DNA of 64,000 bases, from assembly GCA_023614405.1 (NCBI GenBank), contig CM042690.1, positions 666,880,802 through 666,944,801 on the forward strand, written 5' to 3'. This document shows, one piece after another, positions 10,616-20,881 of this stretch. The notes under the pieces were generated by a model, which had not been told where the DNA came from, ran no database searches, and was given only the letters and a program-made list of their open reading frames with translations. A program made the position numbers and the translations under genes. The stretch's first letter is position 1; each line of letters begins with the position of its first letter. Origin of the DNA: Avena insularis. Its lineage: Eukaryota; Streptophyta; Magnoliopsida; Poales; Poaceae.

Positions 10616-12215
10616 TGATACATTGCAAATGTATCTATAATTTTTGATGTTCCATGCTTGGTTTTATCCACTTTCTTGTGTTTTGTTCCAACTTTGGAGT
10701 ACTTTTCATATGATTTCTTGGACTACCTATTAACAAGAGCCATAGTGCCATTTGCTTTTTTACGCTGTTTTTGGTTCCAGGAAAGTTAGAAAATGAATAT
10801 TCTCGGAATTGGACGGGACAAAAGCCAAAGTGCCTATTTTTCCAGAAGGGATCAAGTGCCAGAATACGAGACGGAGAGGGACCAGCGGGCCACCACACCA
10901 CCTGGCCGCACGGCCCAGCCTGGCCCACGCCAAGGGGTGGTGAGGCCAGCCCTGGCACCCCCTCGGCCTCTCCTTCCGCCTATAAGTTTCCCTCGGGACG
11001 AAAACCCTAAGTACCCGATCAAAAATCCACGAAAGAGTCTATAGCTGCTGTCATCTCCATCCCTAGACCGGGAGGGATCTGAATCTCTTCTCGGCACCCT
11101 GCCGGAGAGGGGAATTCACCCTGGAGGCCTTCTTCATCACCATGCAAGCCTCCGGTGTGATGCGTGAGTAGTTCATCCTTGGACTACAGATCCATGTAGT
11201 AGCTAGATGGCTGGTTTCTCCTCCTTTGTGCTTTCATGTTTAGATCTTGTGAGCTCCGTTCATGATCAAGATCATCTATTTGTAATTCATACATGTTGTG
11301 TTTGTGGGGATCCGATGGATATTGAGATGCTATTTTAGATTGATTATTGATTCTATCATGTCTTTGTTATTTGAGATCTTGCATGCTTTCCGTTGTTAGT
11401 AGCTATCTTGGCCAAGTAGATGCTAGCAACTCCAAGAATTAGTATTTATGCTCGATATTGGGTTCATGCCTCTGGTAATCTGGGGAAGTGACAGAAATCT
11501 CTAAGGTACTAGATGTGTTGTTGCTACAAGGGACAAAACAACAATCCTTTGTTCATAGAACAATCGTATTGTTTACCTTACACGTAGTTTGTAAAGCAAT
11601 AATCTATTGCTTGTAACTTAATACTAGAGGGGGTTCGGATGATAACCTGAAGGTGGATTATTAGTCATAGATGCAGTTGGATGGCGGTCTATGTATTATG
11701 TTGTATTGCCCAATCAAGTCTCAAAGGAGTCAAGATGATTAGTATATGCATGTATTGCTTTCTCGGTGTTTGTCAATTGCCCCGCTGTAATTTGTTCACC
11801 CAGCATGTTATCTATCTAAGGAGAGCCACCTCTAGTGAACTATGGATCCTGGTCCTTGTCTTTTACATACAATCTATAAACTATTTCTGCTTTGTGTTTA
11901 CTTTCTGCAAACTTTTACTTCTTTCCATTCGATACGTTTAATCCTTTGTTTTCCGCAAAACACGATGAGATTGACAACCTCATCGCAAGTTGGGGACAAA
12001 GTTCCGTGGTTGTGTTGTGCAGATCTCCATTTTGCTACTAGCACTGATAGTGCGCCCTACGAAAGCTCAGCTAGAAACACCTTTGGGGTGTTTTCTTGCT
12101 CCTACTGGTTCGATTAAACCTTGGTTTCACAACTGAGGGAAAACTTGCTGCTGTGCTCATCATACCTTCCTCTTGGGGTTCCCAACAAGCTCTACGTCGA
12201 TCGTCGAGCGCATCA
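10616..12215 (+). repeat. 5' LTR, Sabrina-like (1600 bp)
   Basis: TG...CA termini. A GC-rich palindromic block (10880-10960, ACCACCTGG/GGTGGTG) precedes a TATA box at 10981 within CCGCCTATAAGTTTCCC, the probable promoter. It ends immediately before a short linker and the primer site. Confidence 0.9.
10981..10987 (+). promoter_or_regulatory. LTR TATA box
   Basis: TATAAGT in the context CTTCCGCCTATAAGTTTCC, directly after the GC-rich block. The same context recurs in the 3' LTR (about 17362) and, reversed, at 61532-61538 in the related LTR, so it marks the element promoter. Confidence 0.6.
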
Positions 12216-12225
12216 AGACGTTTTC

Positions 12226-12243
12226 TGGCACCGTCGTCGGGGA
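12226..12243 (+). promoter_or_regulatory. Primer binding site (tRNA-Asp type)
   Basis: TGGCACCGTCGTCGGGGA, matching the Athila tRNA-Asp site at most positions. The differences are all transitions, as expected from cytosine deamination of a methylated insertion. It begins 11 bp after the LTR end. Confidence 0.8.
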
Positions 12244-12407
12244 GTCAAGGACATCTTCACAAGGGGAGTCCCTCATAACCAATCTCTTTACTTTGTTGTT
12301 TTTGTTTTGCTTAGTTTTCTTTTTGCTTTGTTTGCTTGTTTTGTTCTTCAAAAACACAAAAAAAAATTAGTTTACTTGTTTGCTTTCTTATTTGAAAACC
12401 CAAAAAA

Positions 12408-14321
12408 ATGACTACTCTTGAAAACACTAAGTTGTGTGACTTCACTAGCACCAACAACAATGATTTTATGAGCACAATTATTGCTCCACCTATGGCTGAA
12501 AATACTTTCTTTGAGATTAAACCTGCTTTGCTCAATATTGTTATGAGAGAACAATTTTCTGGTATTGGTAATGAAGATGATGCTTCCCATCTAAATAACT
12601 TTGTTGAACTTTGTGAGATGCAAAAGCATAGGGATATAGATGGTGATATTATTAAGCTGAGATCGTTTCCTTTCTCTTTGAGAGGAAAAGCTAAAGAGTG
12701 GTTGAATTCCTTAACTAGGAATAGTATTGATTCTTGGACTAAATGCAAAGATGCTTTTATTGGAAAATACTATCCTCCTGCTAAGATTATATCCATGAGA
12801 AGTGAAATAATGAAGTTTAAACAACTTGATAATGAGCATGTTGCTCAAGCTTGGGAAAGAATGAAATCTTTGGTAAAGAATTGTCCCACTCATGGACTGA
12901 CTGCTTGGATGATCATCCAAACTTTTTATGCAGGATTGAACTATTCTTCAAGGAACCTATTGGATTCAGCTGCTGGAGGTACCTTTATGGCCATCACTTT
13001 GGGTGCTGCAACAAAACTTCTGGACAATATGATGGTTAATTATTCTGAATGGCATAGTGAGAGAGCTCCACAAGGTAAGAAGGTAAATTCTGTTGAGGAA
13101 ACCTCCTCCTTGAGTGATAAGATTGATATTATTATGTCTATGCTTGTTAATGGGAAAGCCCATATTGATCCAAATAATGTTCCTTTAGCTTCTTTGGTTG
13201 CCCAAGAAGAGCAAGTTGATGTGAACTTCATAAGAAATAACAATTTTGGCAACAATGCTTATGGTACTAATGCTTATAGGAACAATTTTGGTAACAACAA
13301 TTATAAGCCATATCCTCCCAACAATGGTAATGCTTATGGAAATTCTTACAACAATAATAAGAGTTCTCCCTCTGAACTTGAGGTTATGCTTAAAGAGTTT
13401 ATTAGTAAACAAACTGCTTTCAATAAAACTATTGAGGAAAAACTCTCTAATGCTGAAAGAAATATAGCATCTTTGGCTGAAGCTCAATCTACTTTGAATA
13501 AAATGGCTGCTAAACCTGAAACTAATGATAATCCCTTTGCAACTACTAATGCTATACAAGTAAGAATTGATGAAAATGTTAGACTATTAGCTGGATTACA
13601 TGCTAAGTGGGAAAGAGAAGATGAAATTGCTAGAAACATTAGTGTTTCTACTATCACCACCACTAGTGTTGAGGCTAGCAATAGTTCTACTACTTTAGAT
13701 GATAAAGTTTATTTTGATCTTGATGGTTGCAACATCTCTGAAGTTATTAAGTTCCTACAAAAGCTTGCTAAAAGTCCTAATGCTAGTGCTATGAACATGG
13801 CTTTTACAAAACACATTACTGATGCTCTCATAAAAATTAAAGAAGAAAAGATGAAACATAAAGCTTCTATTCCTATTAAGCAAGAAGATGGTTGGGAACC
13901 CATCATTAATATGAAAGTGAATGACTTTGATTTCAAAGCTTTGTGTGATCTTGATAGTAGTGTTTCTATTATGCCTAGAAGGATTTATGATATGCTTGAT
14001 TTTCCTCCTCTTGAAGATTATTATTTGAATATCCCACTTGATGATAATGCTAAAAATAAACTCATGGGGAGTCTTAATGATGTCCTTATTATGGTTAACG
14101 ATTCCTATGTCCCCATTTATTTCTATGTTTTGGATGTTGAATACAATGCTTCTTGTCCTATTACTTTGGGAAGACCTTTTCTTAGAACTGTTGGTGCCAT
14201 CATTGATATGAAAGAAGGCACCATTAAATATCAACTCCCACTCAATAAAGGTATAGAACACTTCCCTAAAAAGAGAAAAGATTTCTTTTGCTTCTCCTAT
14301 GAAAACAAAATTTGGTCTTAA
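12408..14321 (+). CDS. Gag-protease polyprotein (637 aa), intact frame
   Basis: The start MTTLENTKLC is the first ATG after the primer site. Residues about 50-210 are the gag/capsid domain (RSFPFSLRGKAKEWLNSL, KYYPPAKIISMRSEIMKF, VAQAWERMKSLVKNCPTHGL, LDSAAGGTFM). Residues about 285-325 are an Asn/Tyr-rich low-complexity stretch where other Gypsy gags carry a CCHC knuckle; none is present. A helical stretch follows. The retropepsin lies at about 500-600: catalytic Asp514 in C-D-L-D-S-S-V-S-I-M-P, then LGRPF at 587-591. The usual Gly after D-L is Asp516, so protease activity is doubtful. The protein would form virus-like particles. No pol follows, so replication needs an autonomous partner. 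It is the longest open coding region in the window. Confidence 0.9.
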   Translation: MTTLENTKLCDFTSTNNNDFMSTIIAPPMAENTFFEIKPALLNIVMREQFSGIGNEDDASHLNNFVELCEMQKHRDIDGDIIKLRSFPFSLRGKAKEWLNSLTRNSIDSWTKCKDAFIGKYYPPAKIISMRSEIMKFKQLDNEHVAQAWERMKSLVKNCPTHGLTAWMIIQTFYAGLNYSSRNLLDSAAGGTFMAITLGAATKLLDNMMVNYSEWHSERAPQGKKVNSVEETSSLSDKIDIIMSMLVNGKAHIDPNNVPLASLVAQEEQVDVNFIRNNNFGNNAYGTNAYRNNFGNNNYKPYPPNNGNAYGNSYNNNKSSPSELEVMLKEFISKQTAFNKTIEEKLSNAERNIASLAEAQSTLNKMAAKPETNDNPFATTNAIQVRIDENVRLLAGLHAKWEREDEIARNISVSTITTTSVEASNSSTTLDDKVYFDLDGCNISEVIKFLQKLAKSPNASAMNMAFTKHITDALIKIKEEKMKHKASIPIKQEDGWEPIINMKVNDFDFKALCDLDSSVSIMPRRIYDMLDFPPLEDYYLNIPLDDNAKNKLMGSLNDVLIMVNDSYVPIYFYVLDVEYNASCPITLGRPFLRTVGAIIDMKEGTIKYQLPLNKGIEHFPKKRKDFFCFSYENKIWS

Positions 14322-14398
14322 TGCTTCTTCATTTGAGAACACTTGATTCTTTCTTTGGTTCTTATGCCTAACTTAAAGGCGTTAAAGAAAAGTACTTG

Positions 14399-14456
14399 TT
14401 GGGAGATAACCCAAGAGTTTTAGATGAGTCTTGGAAGTTATTACCTCAGTAATAAC
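14399..14456 (+). other. Post-gag RNA hairpin pair
   Basis: Hairpin 1 is TTGGG-AGATAA-CCCAA at 14399-14414, 77 bp after the gag-pro stop. Hairpin 2 is GTTATTAC-CTCA-GTAATAAC at 14437-14456, a perfect 8-bp stem. Both correspond in order and position to the outer Athila element at 8686-8607. Relative to that copy one A-T pair in stem 2 replaces a G-C pair. Confidence 0.55.
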
Positions 14457-17026
14457 CACTCCTTATCCTTTTTATTTGCTTTTTGTGCCAAGAGTAACCT
14501 CTAATGAGAGTGAAGTAATGATTGGGAAAGTTGCTGTCCCAAAACAGATTTCTGTGCTTCACCATAAAAATTCCTGAGAGAGCTATAAACGTCGGATTGA
14601 GCTGTAATTTTTTGTGCTTGTGCCCCAGGTTGTTATATAACTTTCTATAGTTCAACACTTTTTGATTTGAGCAACATAAGGTCTTCGAAAAAATTCGTCT
14701 TTACCTGCTGGTCTGTTTTAACAGATTTCTGCCATTTTCTGCATTTGCTTCTTGTTGGTTCCTTCTTGAGTTCTTTTGGGGAATTGAGCTTTTTGAGGGA
14801 AGTGCTACAGTAGCTAGTGTTCTAATGGAAGTTTATTTGGTGTTATAACTGAACCTTAAGACTTATTTATCTTGAGTGCACTAATGTTGCTAATAAAGAT
14901 TGTGTGAAGTTTTGTATGAAGGAAATTTCCAGGTGTATGGAAGGAATGAGTAATGAGATGAAGGATGGACTAAAGCTCAAGCTTGGGGATGCCACGCGTG
15001 TCACCCCAAGTAATATCCAAGAAGTACAAGCGTCAAAGCTTGGGGATGCCCAAGGCATCCCCTTCTTCATCAATAAAAATCCCAGGTTTCTTCCAAACGC
15101 TTCATTTTTATTGTTTCATGCACAGTTGTGTTGTTCTTGGAGCATCTTCTTTTTTGTTTTCATTTTGGTTTTCGTTTGCTTTTGTTTGCTTAGTTTTATG
15201 AATAAGTTGGTTGGACCCCCTCTTTCATACATTTGTTTGCAATTAGTTTGGTTTGGTTTGGAAAAGAGTAGGAAAGTTCATGCTTATGTGGTAAAAAGAG
15301 CTCGTTTTTTACTGTGGCTATGCTTTGTCATGCCGTGCTTGATATTGTTTTGGCTTTATGCTTAGTATTCTTTGATGTAGCATGACTTGTTATAAACAAT
15401 TGAGATTGCTTAATGTGCCTTGGATGAATCATGTGTTGTTTTAGCATATTAAAGCATAGTATAGTGGTATTCTCCTTTGATGCTTTATTTGGGTTGACTT
15501 GGCACATGCTCACACCATGTTATGACTGTCACAAGTCACCATAGCCTTTATGATCCTTTAGTTTTCAACTTGTAGTATCACTTTATGCTTTGATCAATGA
15601 TGTTTTGTCGCTCTGCATGATTATGGCCATTATTGCTCTCTTAGTTTGTCGCTCCTAGTCTTTTACTAGCCTCCACCACCAAGTATGAGTTCCACTCATG
15701 CATCCAACTCCCTAAACCAAGTTTTTCCAAAGAGTCCACCATACCTACCTACTAGCTTATGCTATTCCAAGTATATTCATGCTTTTGTCTACCTTTCACT
15801 TGTTATGAGAAAACTAGTGATTAAAGCTCTCACGAACTTGATGGCACACTTTAATTTATTGCCTCTAATAAACTTGAACCATTGGGTCCTTGTTTGTTGC
15901 GTATATTCTTGCGCTTTATAAGTTGAAATTAGCAGAACCATGTTTCATGGGGAATGCTTTCAACATTGCACTTGTACTTTGTACCCCGTTGATATCATGT
16001 TCTTTTGCTTACGGATCCCATGATTGTGAAATAAAAGTGGAACTTGTAAGATCATGGAGTTTGTATGTGTGTTAGAGAAACGCCTGGGCCGCTAGCCTAA
16101 GGCATGCCTAATCATGGTGGAAACTTGCAGCATCACCATAATGAGCACTCTATGAAGCATCCTCAATAAAAACCTATGCAAATAGCAAATAAAAAGATCG
16201 CTGAGAAGCTCATTGTCTGCTTGCCTTGTCATTTTGATTATGGGAAAGCTCCCGTATCATGTGCAAGGGGTACCTGCATGGTTCTTAATGATACACATAT
16301 ACTTACAATGACAAGAGCTTACTCGTGACTGGAGTTGAGTAGCATGAGGATCGGTCTTCGTAAGTAAGGGGCATGAGATTTCGGTTTATAACTTGTCAAG
16401 CATATCCTCTTAGTTGTGTCACTTTAACCTTAATCACCTTCAAGATGCTTATGATAGGGGCAATGAGAGCTGAAAGCTATAAGTACCATAATTTCTGGAA
16501 GCTCTTTATGAGACTTGAATCCCTACTTCCTTTTACAAAAGGCCTTTCTTCCACCATTATATTGAGTCTCCATCTTCTATCTTTATGCACTACTTTGAGA
16601 GCATAGTGGCCATTCTTAGTTCTATGTGCATTGTCCCAAGACTAGTTGATTGATGCATAACTTGATATTGCTTGTTTTAAACTATTGTATCTAGTCACTC
16701 TTATGAACTTTGAAGGTGTCCTTTGCATTTATATTTGCTACTCTATTGAAGGACAAGCTGAATACTATTATGCTATGTTTTCTTTATGTCTTGCAAAGCA
16801 CTGTTATTCATGAATCTTTTGTTTGTGCCTTTTCATGTTGCATCATAGTTTGTTTGCTTATTGCTAGAACTTTGTCTTTCATGTTATGATTGAAGTACTA
16901 TGATCCCAGCTTTGAATGTTTTGCAAATACTTTGATCAAGTCTTTGATGGTGCATGTCACCTCAAAAATTATTTCTTTTTATCACTTACCTACTCGAGGA
17001 CGAGCAGGAGTTAAGCTTGGGGATGT
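14457..17026 (+). other. Sabrina-like 3' noncoding domain and polypurine tract
   Basis: No convincing ORF. Repeated GCTTGGGGATGCC motifs occur near 14980 and 15040. A segment at 15600-15790 is shared with the inner minus element (1-260). Region 16368-17026 is shared with the partial minus element at 61905-62571. It ends with AGGACGAGCAGGAGTTAAGC then TTGGGGATG directly before the 3' LTR, the polypurine tract. Confidence 0.7.
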
Positions 17027-18590
17027 TGATACATTGCAAATGTATCTATAATTTTTGATGTTCCATGCTTGGTTTTATCCACTTTCTTGTGTTTTGTTCC
17101 AACTTTGGAGTACTTTTCATATGATTTCTTGGACTAACCTATTAACAAGAGCCACGATTACATGCTTTCTGCTGCTTTTGGTTCCAGGAAAGTCGAAAAT
17201 GAATATTCTCGAATTGACGGGACAAAAGCCAAAGTGCCTATTTTTCGGAAGGGATCAAGTGCTAGAATACGAGGGAGAGGGACCAGGAGCCACCACACCA
17301 CCTGGCGTGCGGCCCGGCCAGGTGGTGAGGCCAGCCTGCACCCTCGGCCTCTCCTTCCGCCTATAAGTTGCCCTCGGGACAAAACCCTAAGTACCCAATC
17401 AAAATCCACGAAGAGTGCATGAGATTGTCATCGCATCCCTAGATCGGGAGGGATCTGAAGCTCTTCCTGGCACCCTGCCGGAGAGGGGAATTCACCCTGC
17501 AGGCCTTCTTCATCACCATGCAAGCCTCCGGTGTGATGCGTGAGTAGTTCATCCTTGGACTACGGATCCATGTAGTAGCTAGATGGCTGGTTTCTCCTCC
17601 TTTGTGCTTTCATGTTTAGATCTTGTGAGCTCCGTTCATGATCAAGATCATCTATTTGTAATTCATACATGTTGTGTTTGCGGGGATCCGATGGATATTG
17701 AGATGCTATTTCAGATTGATTATTGATTCTATCATGTCTTTGTTATTTGAGATCTTGCATGCTTTTCGTTGTTAGTAGCTATCTTGGCCAAGTAGATGCT
17801 AGCAACTCCAAGAGTTTGTATTTATGCTCGATAGTGGGTTCATGCCTCTGGTAATCTGGGGAAGTGACAGAAATCTCTAAGGTACTAGATGTGATGTTGC
17901 TACTAGGGAGAAAACAACAATCCTTTATTCATAGAACAATCGTATTGTTTACCTTACACGCAGTTCATAAAGCAATAATCTATTGCTCGCAACTTAATCT
18001 TTGGAGGGTTCAATGATAACTTTGAAGGTGGATTATTAGTCATAGATGCAGTTGGATGGCGGTCTATGTATTATGTTGTATTGCCCAATCAAGTCTTAAA
18101 GGAGTCAAGATGATTAGTATATGCATGTATTGCTTTCTCGGTGTTTGTCAATTTCCCCGCTGTAATTTGTTCACCCAGCATGTTATCTATCTAAGGAGAG
18201 CCACTTCTAGTGAACTATGGATCCCGGTCCTTGTCTTTTACATACAATCTATAAACTGTTTCTGCTTTGTGTTTACTTTCTGCAAACTTTTACTTCTTTC
18301 CATTCGATACGTTTAATCCTTTGTTTTCTGCAAAACACGGTGAGATTGACAACCTCATCGCAAGTTGGGGACAAAGTTCTGTGGTTGTGTTGTGCAGATC
18401 TCCACGTTGCTACTAGCACCGGTAGTGCGCCCTGCCAAAGCTCAGCTAGTAACACCTTTGGGATGTTTTCTTGCTCCTACTGGTTCGATTAAACCTTGGT
18501 TTCATAACTGAGGGAAAACTTGCTGCTGTGCTCATCATACCTTCCTCTTGGGGTTCCCAACGAGCTCTACATCGATCGTCGAGCGCATCA
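17027..18590 (+). repeat. 3' LTR, Sabrina-like (1564 bp)
   Basis: It pairs with 10616-12215. It differs by scattered substitutions and small indels, for example in the GC-rich promoter block (17280-17345), which is shorter here. It is followed by target duplication ATGAC at 18591-18595. Confidence 0.9.
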
Positions 18591-18595
18591 ATGAC

Positions 18596-19423
18596 CACAT
18601 GTGTGAGATATTGTGACCAAGAGAGGGGAAAACTAAGTAGAAGTTAAGAACCAAGGTAAAAACTGAGTAGAACTTAAAAACCAAGGGCAAGACTGATAAA
18701 GGGATTCAAATAGAAAATAGAAAAAGATTTCCAAAATGGAAAATGCCTCTTTTATACAATAAAATACATCTTGGCATACATCAAACTATTTGCAATTCAA
18801 ATATACACCAGTTTGACAATTATTACCTCATTCCAACAAACTATGTTTTGGGGAGGGATGTTTTGGGAAGATGATTAAGTAGAAAGCCATGAACCTTCAT
18901 AGAGAGTAGGTCATTTGAGAAGTGGTGATTTAGGCTAAAACTTAATTTATATACATTTCCTATGGTGGCAAGTCATATAATAGGACACCCTAGGTAGATG
19001 CCACTATGTTTTGATCTTTTTCAATTTGTTGTGCATAAAATGACTCAATTAGCTAGCTAAAACCCATTTGTTGACTCTCTATTGACCAACCACTGGAGGG
19101 TAAAACTGAGTATATTGCACACGACAGTGTTAGTACTGGAGGGAAAAACTGAGTACAACCAAACTTCCAGTGTTACACTCGAGGGCAAAACTGAGCAAAA
19201 CTAAGTCGCCAGGGTTAGACACGAGGGAAAAAACGTGACTCGCGGTACATGAGTACGGTGCATGGGGCGGTTATGCGGTGCACGGTGGTGCAATGAAATG
19301 TCGCTTTCCTTCTCCTTTAATAGAGGCCTCCTCACTCTCACTCATCACTCACTCACTCACTCAACCGTCTCCACTATCCCATCACCTTCTGCAAACCCCC
19401 AAGAAAACCCCAAGCACACCAGC
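18596..19423 (+). other. Unclassified flank with AAAACTGAGTA motifs and a promoter-like end
   Basis: AT-rich, with no ORF or recognisable element. AAAACTGAGTA recurs at 18659, 19102 and 19145, with variants at 18639 and 19187. The 19-mer GGGAAAAACTGAGTACAAC at 19141-19159 is found exactly again at 29285-29303, beyond the tandem retrotransposon. Positions 19300-19423 look like a short 5' leader: CTTTAATAGAGG, a pyrimidine-rich CTCACTCACTCACT run, then the ATG at 19424. Confidence 0.4.
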
Positions 19424-19595
19424 GATGGAGAAGAACGACGCGGTGGCCATCGACGCCTCCAAGGCCACCGGCAAGGAGGCCCCTATACATGCCCCCGTCC
19501 AGGCATCGAAGGCAACCGCCGTCCCCGTCCCCGCATCCGCCGTAGCCGCCGGCAAGGAGGCCCCCGCCAGTCTCGGGCAGATCCCGCTCGGCTAG
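19424..19595 (+). CDS. Small GC-rich ORF, Ala/Pro/Lys-rich (57 codons with stop), possible gene fragment
   Basis: It starts MEKNDAVAIDASKATGKEAP and has two GKEAP-type repeats (ATGKEAPIHAP and AAGKEAPASLG). It is strongly GC3-rich, as in grass first exons, and unlike the AT-rich surroundings. It is preceded by a pyrimidine-rich leader. It stops at TAG (19593-19595), beyond which codons for DPYEEVDYIK remain readable, so the stop may be a mutation in a once longer exon. The tandem retrotransposon begins about 60 bp downstream and may have removed the rest. I do not recognise the family. Confidence 0.35.
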
Positions 19596-20881
19596 GACCC
19601 CTACGAGGAGGTTGATTACATAAAAGTTTTCATACTATTGTGTACCCCTACGTAGCTTGGGGAGGTTATTTTGCATGCTTAGAGTCTTATGCAAAGTTTT
19701 TTATCTCAAAAATTTTTCATGCTATTGTGTATCCCTCTGTTTTTGAATGCTTGCTCATGTGAGTTTCTGTTCATATTTATATAAGGGATATACTTGCTCA
19801 TGTTAGGCCCCATAGGAGACAAGCCATAGCTTTGATGCACCATGTTCAACTTTTATCTAGCATGTGAAAAATATTGCGATCCTCTAAATATACATTGCCA
19901 TGTTCTCTACATTTTGAAAAGAAATAAAATAAAATAATAAAGAAGTTCTTCGAAACTTGCTAGTTGTCATTATTTAGAATTGTCTTAAGTGAATGGTTAT
20001 GGAGTAGCACGACCCCGTAGTGTTACAAATGATAGTCTTAATACATGCTTACAGAGTGAGTTGTCAAATAAGAATGATGTTTCAAAGTTTCGAGATTACA
20101 TATGCCAAAATTTTATCTTGGAAATCAAAGTGAGATATTGCTTTATGCGTGTCTTGCACCACTGTCGCACAACATGGGATGCTAACAACTCCGCTGGCCT
20201 TTGAACAATCCAAAAAGAGGAAACTCTTGAAGTTTGGCTATGAGTTGCCCAACATATGTAGAAAAAATGCTAGATTTGGGTATGCATTGGTATTCTCATG
20301 GGCCTGTGTTAAAAGAAAAAGTCGGAATACTCCTCTGACCGTGATGCGAAATCATTATACCGAAAAAGGAAACCTTGGTAATGGTCACGAGTGTCCTTCC
20401 TAGCCTACATAGTCTCGATTGAACATATACCACTATTTTCGCATGGTCTAGTTACTAAGAAATATATTTTCTATGAGCTCAACAATCGAAGTTTGCACTT
20501 GAGAGACTTTAATAGATTGCATGAGTGGGCAGCATTGGAAAAATCTATTCCTATTTATGATTGACAAGTAACCATGTTCAGCTTTGCCTTATACAAATAA
20601 AAATACAAAAATACAATAAAGTGCGTATAGAAGGATCACAAGTTTACTTGCAAGCTAGATTTAACTTTGACATGGGGCATAGAAATTTTTGACTAATCTC
20701 TAGTGGTTTGGAATAATATAACTGAGCTTGTATTGCCTTGTATTATTGTGTGCTCTCTTGCTTTGAGCTTGTAGGAAAACAAGGATACGATGCATTGATT
20801 TTCATGATAAGAAAGATCACATCCATTAAGTTATCGATCCCTTTTGCTTGAGGACGAGCAAGATCTAGCTTGGGGAAGTTG

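Larger units (their letters stand above)
10616..18590 (+). mobile_element. Complete Sabrina-like Athila retrotransposon (gag-pro only)
   Basis: Full structure: LTR 10616-12215, primer site 12226-12243, gag-protease ORF 12408-14321, noncoding domain, polypurine tract at about 17010-17026, LTR 17027-18590. Both LTRs start TGATACATTGC and end GCGCATCA. The 5-bp target duplication ATGAC is perfect (10611-10615 and 18591-18595). There is no reverse transcriptase, RNase H or integrase, so it depends on proteins supplied in trans. The size of about 8 kb and LTRs of about 1.6 kb fit what I recall of the Triticeae Sabrina family. By eye the LTRs are nearly identical, with scattered substitutions and a few indels, so it is a fairly recent insertion. 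Confidence 0.9.
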
